The translations under genes and the position numbers were made by a program. The notes below the pieces were generated by a model. The model made no database searches. It saw only the letters and a list, made by a program, of their open reading frames with translations, and was not told the origin of the DNA. Below, piece by piece: positions 62,372-64,000 of a DNA stretch of 64,000 nt (positions are counted from its first letter, which is position 1; the number at the start of each line of letters is the position of its first letter). Location: assembly GCF_005222205.1 (NCBI RefSeq), contig NZ_CP032349.1, positions 434,001-498,000 on the forward strand, written 5' to 3'. This stretch comes from Azospirillum brasilense. GTDB taxonomy: Bacteria > Pseudomonadota > Alphaproteobacteria > Azospirillales > Azospirillaceae.

Positions 62372-63799
62372 TCAGCCCGGCGGCAGCAGCCGTCCGGGGT
62401 TGAGGATGTTCTGCGGGTCGAGCGCCTGCTTGACGGCGCGCATCAGCGCCAGCTCGGCCGGCGGCTTGTAGCGGGCCATCTCGGCGAGCTGGACGCGGCC
62501 GACTCCGTGCTCGGCGCTGAAAGTGCCCTTGAGCCGGGCGGCCTCGTCGTTGACGGCGTGGCGCAGCGCGGCGGCGAGCGCGTCGCGGTCGCCCGATGCG
62601 GCGGCCTCCCAGGCGTCGAAGGTGAAGAAGGGGATGAAGTGGACGTTGCCGTCGCCGAGATGGGCCACCACGATCACCGGCAGGTCGGGCACCAGGGCGC
62701 GCACCGCCGCGGTCGCCGCCGCGATGAAGGCGGGCACCGCCGACAGCGGCACCGCGCAGTCGGTGGTCAGGCCGACGCCGGCCTTCTTGTTGGCCTCCGA
62801 CACGCTGTGGCGCACCTCCCACATGGCGTGGCGCTGCGCCTCGCTGGACGCCAGCGCCGCGTCGCTGAGCAGGCCGTCGGCGAAGGCCTCCTCCAGGATC
62901 GCCTGAAGCTCGGCGTCGAGCGCCTCGCCGGAGCCGTTGTCCGACAGCTCGATCAGCACATGCCAGTCGGCCTCGCTCTCGATCGGGCTGCGGCGGCCGG
63001 GGACATGGCCGACCACCAGATCGAGCTGGAGGCGGTTGATCATCTCGAAGGCGGACAGCCGGGCCGCGCTGCGCGCCTGCACGCGGGTCAGCAGGGTCAG
63101 CGCGTCCTCCGGCGACGCCATGCCGACCCAGGCCACCGCGTGGCGCGTCGGCAGCGGGTGCAGCTTCAGCGTCGCCGCGGTGATGATGCCGAGCGTGCCT
63201 TCCGAGCCGATGAACAGATGCTTCAGGTCGTAGCCGGTGTTGTTCTTGCGCAGGCCGTACAGGCCCGACCAGATGGTGCCGTCGGCCAGAACGACCTCCA
63301 GCCCCAGCACGTTCTCGCGCGTGTTGCCGTAGCGCAGGACCGACGTGCCGCCGGCGTTGGTGGCGATGGTGCCGCCGATCTGGCAGGAGCCCTCGGCGCC
63401 CAGGCTGACCGGATAGAGCCGACCGGCCGCCGCGGCGGCCTCCTGCACGGTGGCGAGGACGCAGCCGGCCTCGACATCCATCGTGCTGTTCACCGGGTCG
63501 ATGGCGCGGACCGCGCGCATGCGGGTCAGGCTGAGGATGACCGGGGCGGGGCCGGACTCCGACGGGACGGCGCCGCCGCACAGGCTGGTGTTGCCGCCCT
63601 GTGGCAGGACCGGCACCCCGTGCTTGGCGCAGCACCGCACCACGTCGGCCACCTGCCCGGCGTTGGCGGGGCGCGCGAGGCAGAGCGCCGGGCCGCGGTA
63701 ACGCCCGCGCCAGTCCTCGGTCACGGCGTCCAGATCGGCGGGGTCGGTCAGGACGGCGTCGGCGCCGATCAGGCTCGTCAGTTCAGCGATCACGTCCAC
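62372..63799 (-). CDS. FAD-linked oxidase (GlcD / D-2-hydroxy acid dehydrogenase type)
   Basis: A 475-aa flavoprotein. FAD-binding PCMH part about 30-210 (VPVLPQGGNTSLCGG, GSCQIGGTIATNAGGTSVLR, HLFIGSEGTLGIIT), and C-terminal FAD-oxidase domain with AHLGDGNVHF and SAEHGVGR. I chose the GTG at 63799, with AAGGAG 7 bp upstream, over the ATG at 63823. It oxidises a 2-hydroxy acid to a 2-keto acid, which fits a DapA-family lyase in the same operon. First gene of the operon. Confidence 0.92.
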   Translation of the reverse strand: MDVIAELTSLIGADAVLTDPADLDAVTEDWRGRYRGPALCLARPANAGQVADVVRCCAKHGVPVLPQGGNTSLCGGAVPSESGPAPVILSLTRMRAVRAIDPVNSTMDVEAGCVLATVQEAAAAAGRLYPVSLGAEGSCQIGGTIATNAGGTSVLRYGNTRENVLGLEVVLADGTIWSGLYGLRKNNTGYDLKHLFIGSEGTLGIITAATLKLHPLPTRHAVAWVGMASPEDALTLLTRVQARSAARLSAFEMINRLQLDLVVGHVPGRRSPIESEADWHVLIELSDNGSGEALDAELQAILEEAFADGLLSDAALASSEAQRHAMWEVRHSVSEANKKAGVGLTTDCAVPLSAVPAFIAAATAAVRALVPDLPVIVVAHLGDGNVHFIPFFTFDAWEAAASGDRDALAAALRHAVNDEAARLKGTFSAEHGVGRVQLAEMARYKPPAELALMRAVKQALDPQNILNPGRLLPPG

Positions 63800-63827
63800 G
63801 CGCGATCTCCTTGATCTATCCATTATT

Positions 63828-63844
63828 CAATCGCTATGCGATTG
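63828..63844. promoter_or_regulatory. Operator palindrome at head of the FAD-oxidase operon
   Basis: CAATCGC-TAT-GCGATTG is a perfect 17-bp inverted repeat with a 3-base centre, placed just before the operon's ribosome site within an AT-rich region (63811-63900). It is a strong candidate for the IclR protein encoded at the far end of the operon, acting as a repressor near +1. Confidence 0.6.
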
Positions 63845-63962
63845 CTTCAACTGGAATATGATAACTTGAGATTTGTGCTCCAACAAACTTCTTTTTGCAG
63901 AGAGGACGAATTTTCGGTGTGCGGAAGGGTCGGCGCAGGCGCTGTCAGGCCATGCCGGCCCT

Positions 63963-64000
63963 AAAGCGGATTGCAATCCGCTTTGGATCGCGACGGCGGT
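63963..64000 (-). repeat. Composite palindromic repeat, copy C (cut by window end)
   Basis: The perfect 22-bp palindrome at 63963-63984 (half AAAGCGGATTG) followed by GGATCGCGACGGCGGT is the reverse complement of 56107-56144 with one mismatch. The rest of the element should continue beyond the window. Confidence 0.8.

Overview
The window is a GC-rich stretch of chromosome or megaplasmid. It is dense with ABC transporters, GntR/IclR/LysR/MerR regulators, one very large hybrid histidine kinase and an exopolysaccharide (EPS) locus. Gene style and content suggest an Azospirillum-like alphaproteobacterium of the Rhodospirillales; this is inference from gene content, because no rRNA or tRNA lies in the window. 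All coordinates and translations were read by eye; no search was run.

Layout. (1) 1-9508: a catabolic cluster. A GntR regulator (5' end only) diverges from a DUF1537 sugar-acid kinase, a PdxA-type dehydrogenase, an iron alcohol dehydrogenase, a DapA-family aldolase, an Asp-box (sialidase-like) protein, a NitT/TauT-type ABC transporter and an SDR. (2) 9524-13823: a metal/metalloid resistance unit with ACR3-like efflux, a MerR regulator, a pbr/cad-like promoter, a ZntA/CadA-type P-type ATPase and a second-copy type lspA. (3) 13832-16228: a MocR regulator divergent from an EamA exporter. (4) 16415-20734: a sensor kinase with two kinase cores and three receivers. (5) 20845-24150: a PHP/DUF3604-like protein divergent from a HutC-type GntR regulator. 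(6) 24250-35866: an EPS locus (GH18, WcaJ-like, methyltransferase, Wzy, WecG, Wza, a Wzc-like protein with a degenerate ATPase, FkbM methyltransferase, flippase), followed by a probable IS3 remnant. (7) 36242-39876: a GntR regulator and a polar amino acid ABC transporter, ending in a strong shared terminator before an SGNH hydrolase. (8) 41150-45234: an orphan nitrilase-fold protein with a winged-helix partner, converging on NAD+ synthetase. (9) 45392-52559: a GntR regulator divergent from a second NitT/TauT operon that runs on through a hydrolase, an ornithine-cyclodeaminase homologue and a chemoreceptor. (10) 52582-55794: a small disordered protein, a VOC protein, and an MFS exporter divergent from a LysR regulator. 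(11) 56192-63799: one co-directional operon with an FAD-linked oxidase, spermidine/putrescine-type ABC transporter (its two permeases fused), a second DapA-family enzyme and an IclR regulator.

Recurring themes. Three of the four solute-binding-protein genes are followed directly by an intercistronic structure: two strong hairpins and one 14-bp tandem array. Two unrelated catabolic operons each combine an ABC importer, a DapA-family lyase and dehydrogenases. A composite palindromic repeat occurs three times (24152, 56032, window end) and supplies the stop codon of a truncated 48-aa ORF. The least explained items are the nitrilase/winged-helix pair, the sialidase-like catabolic cluster and the repeat family.
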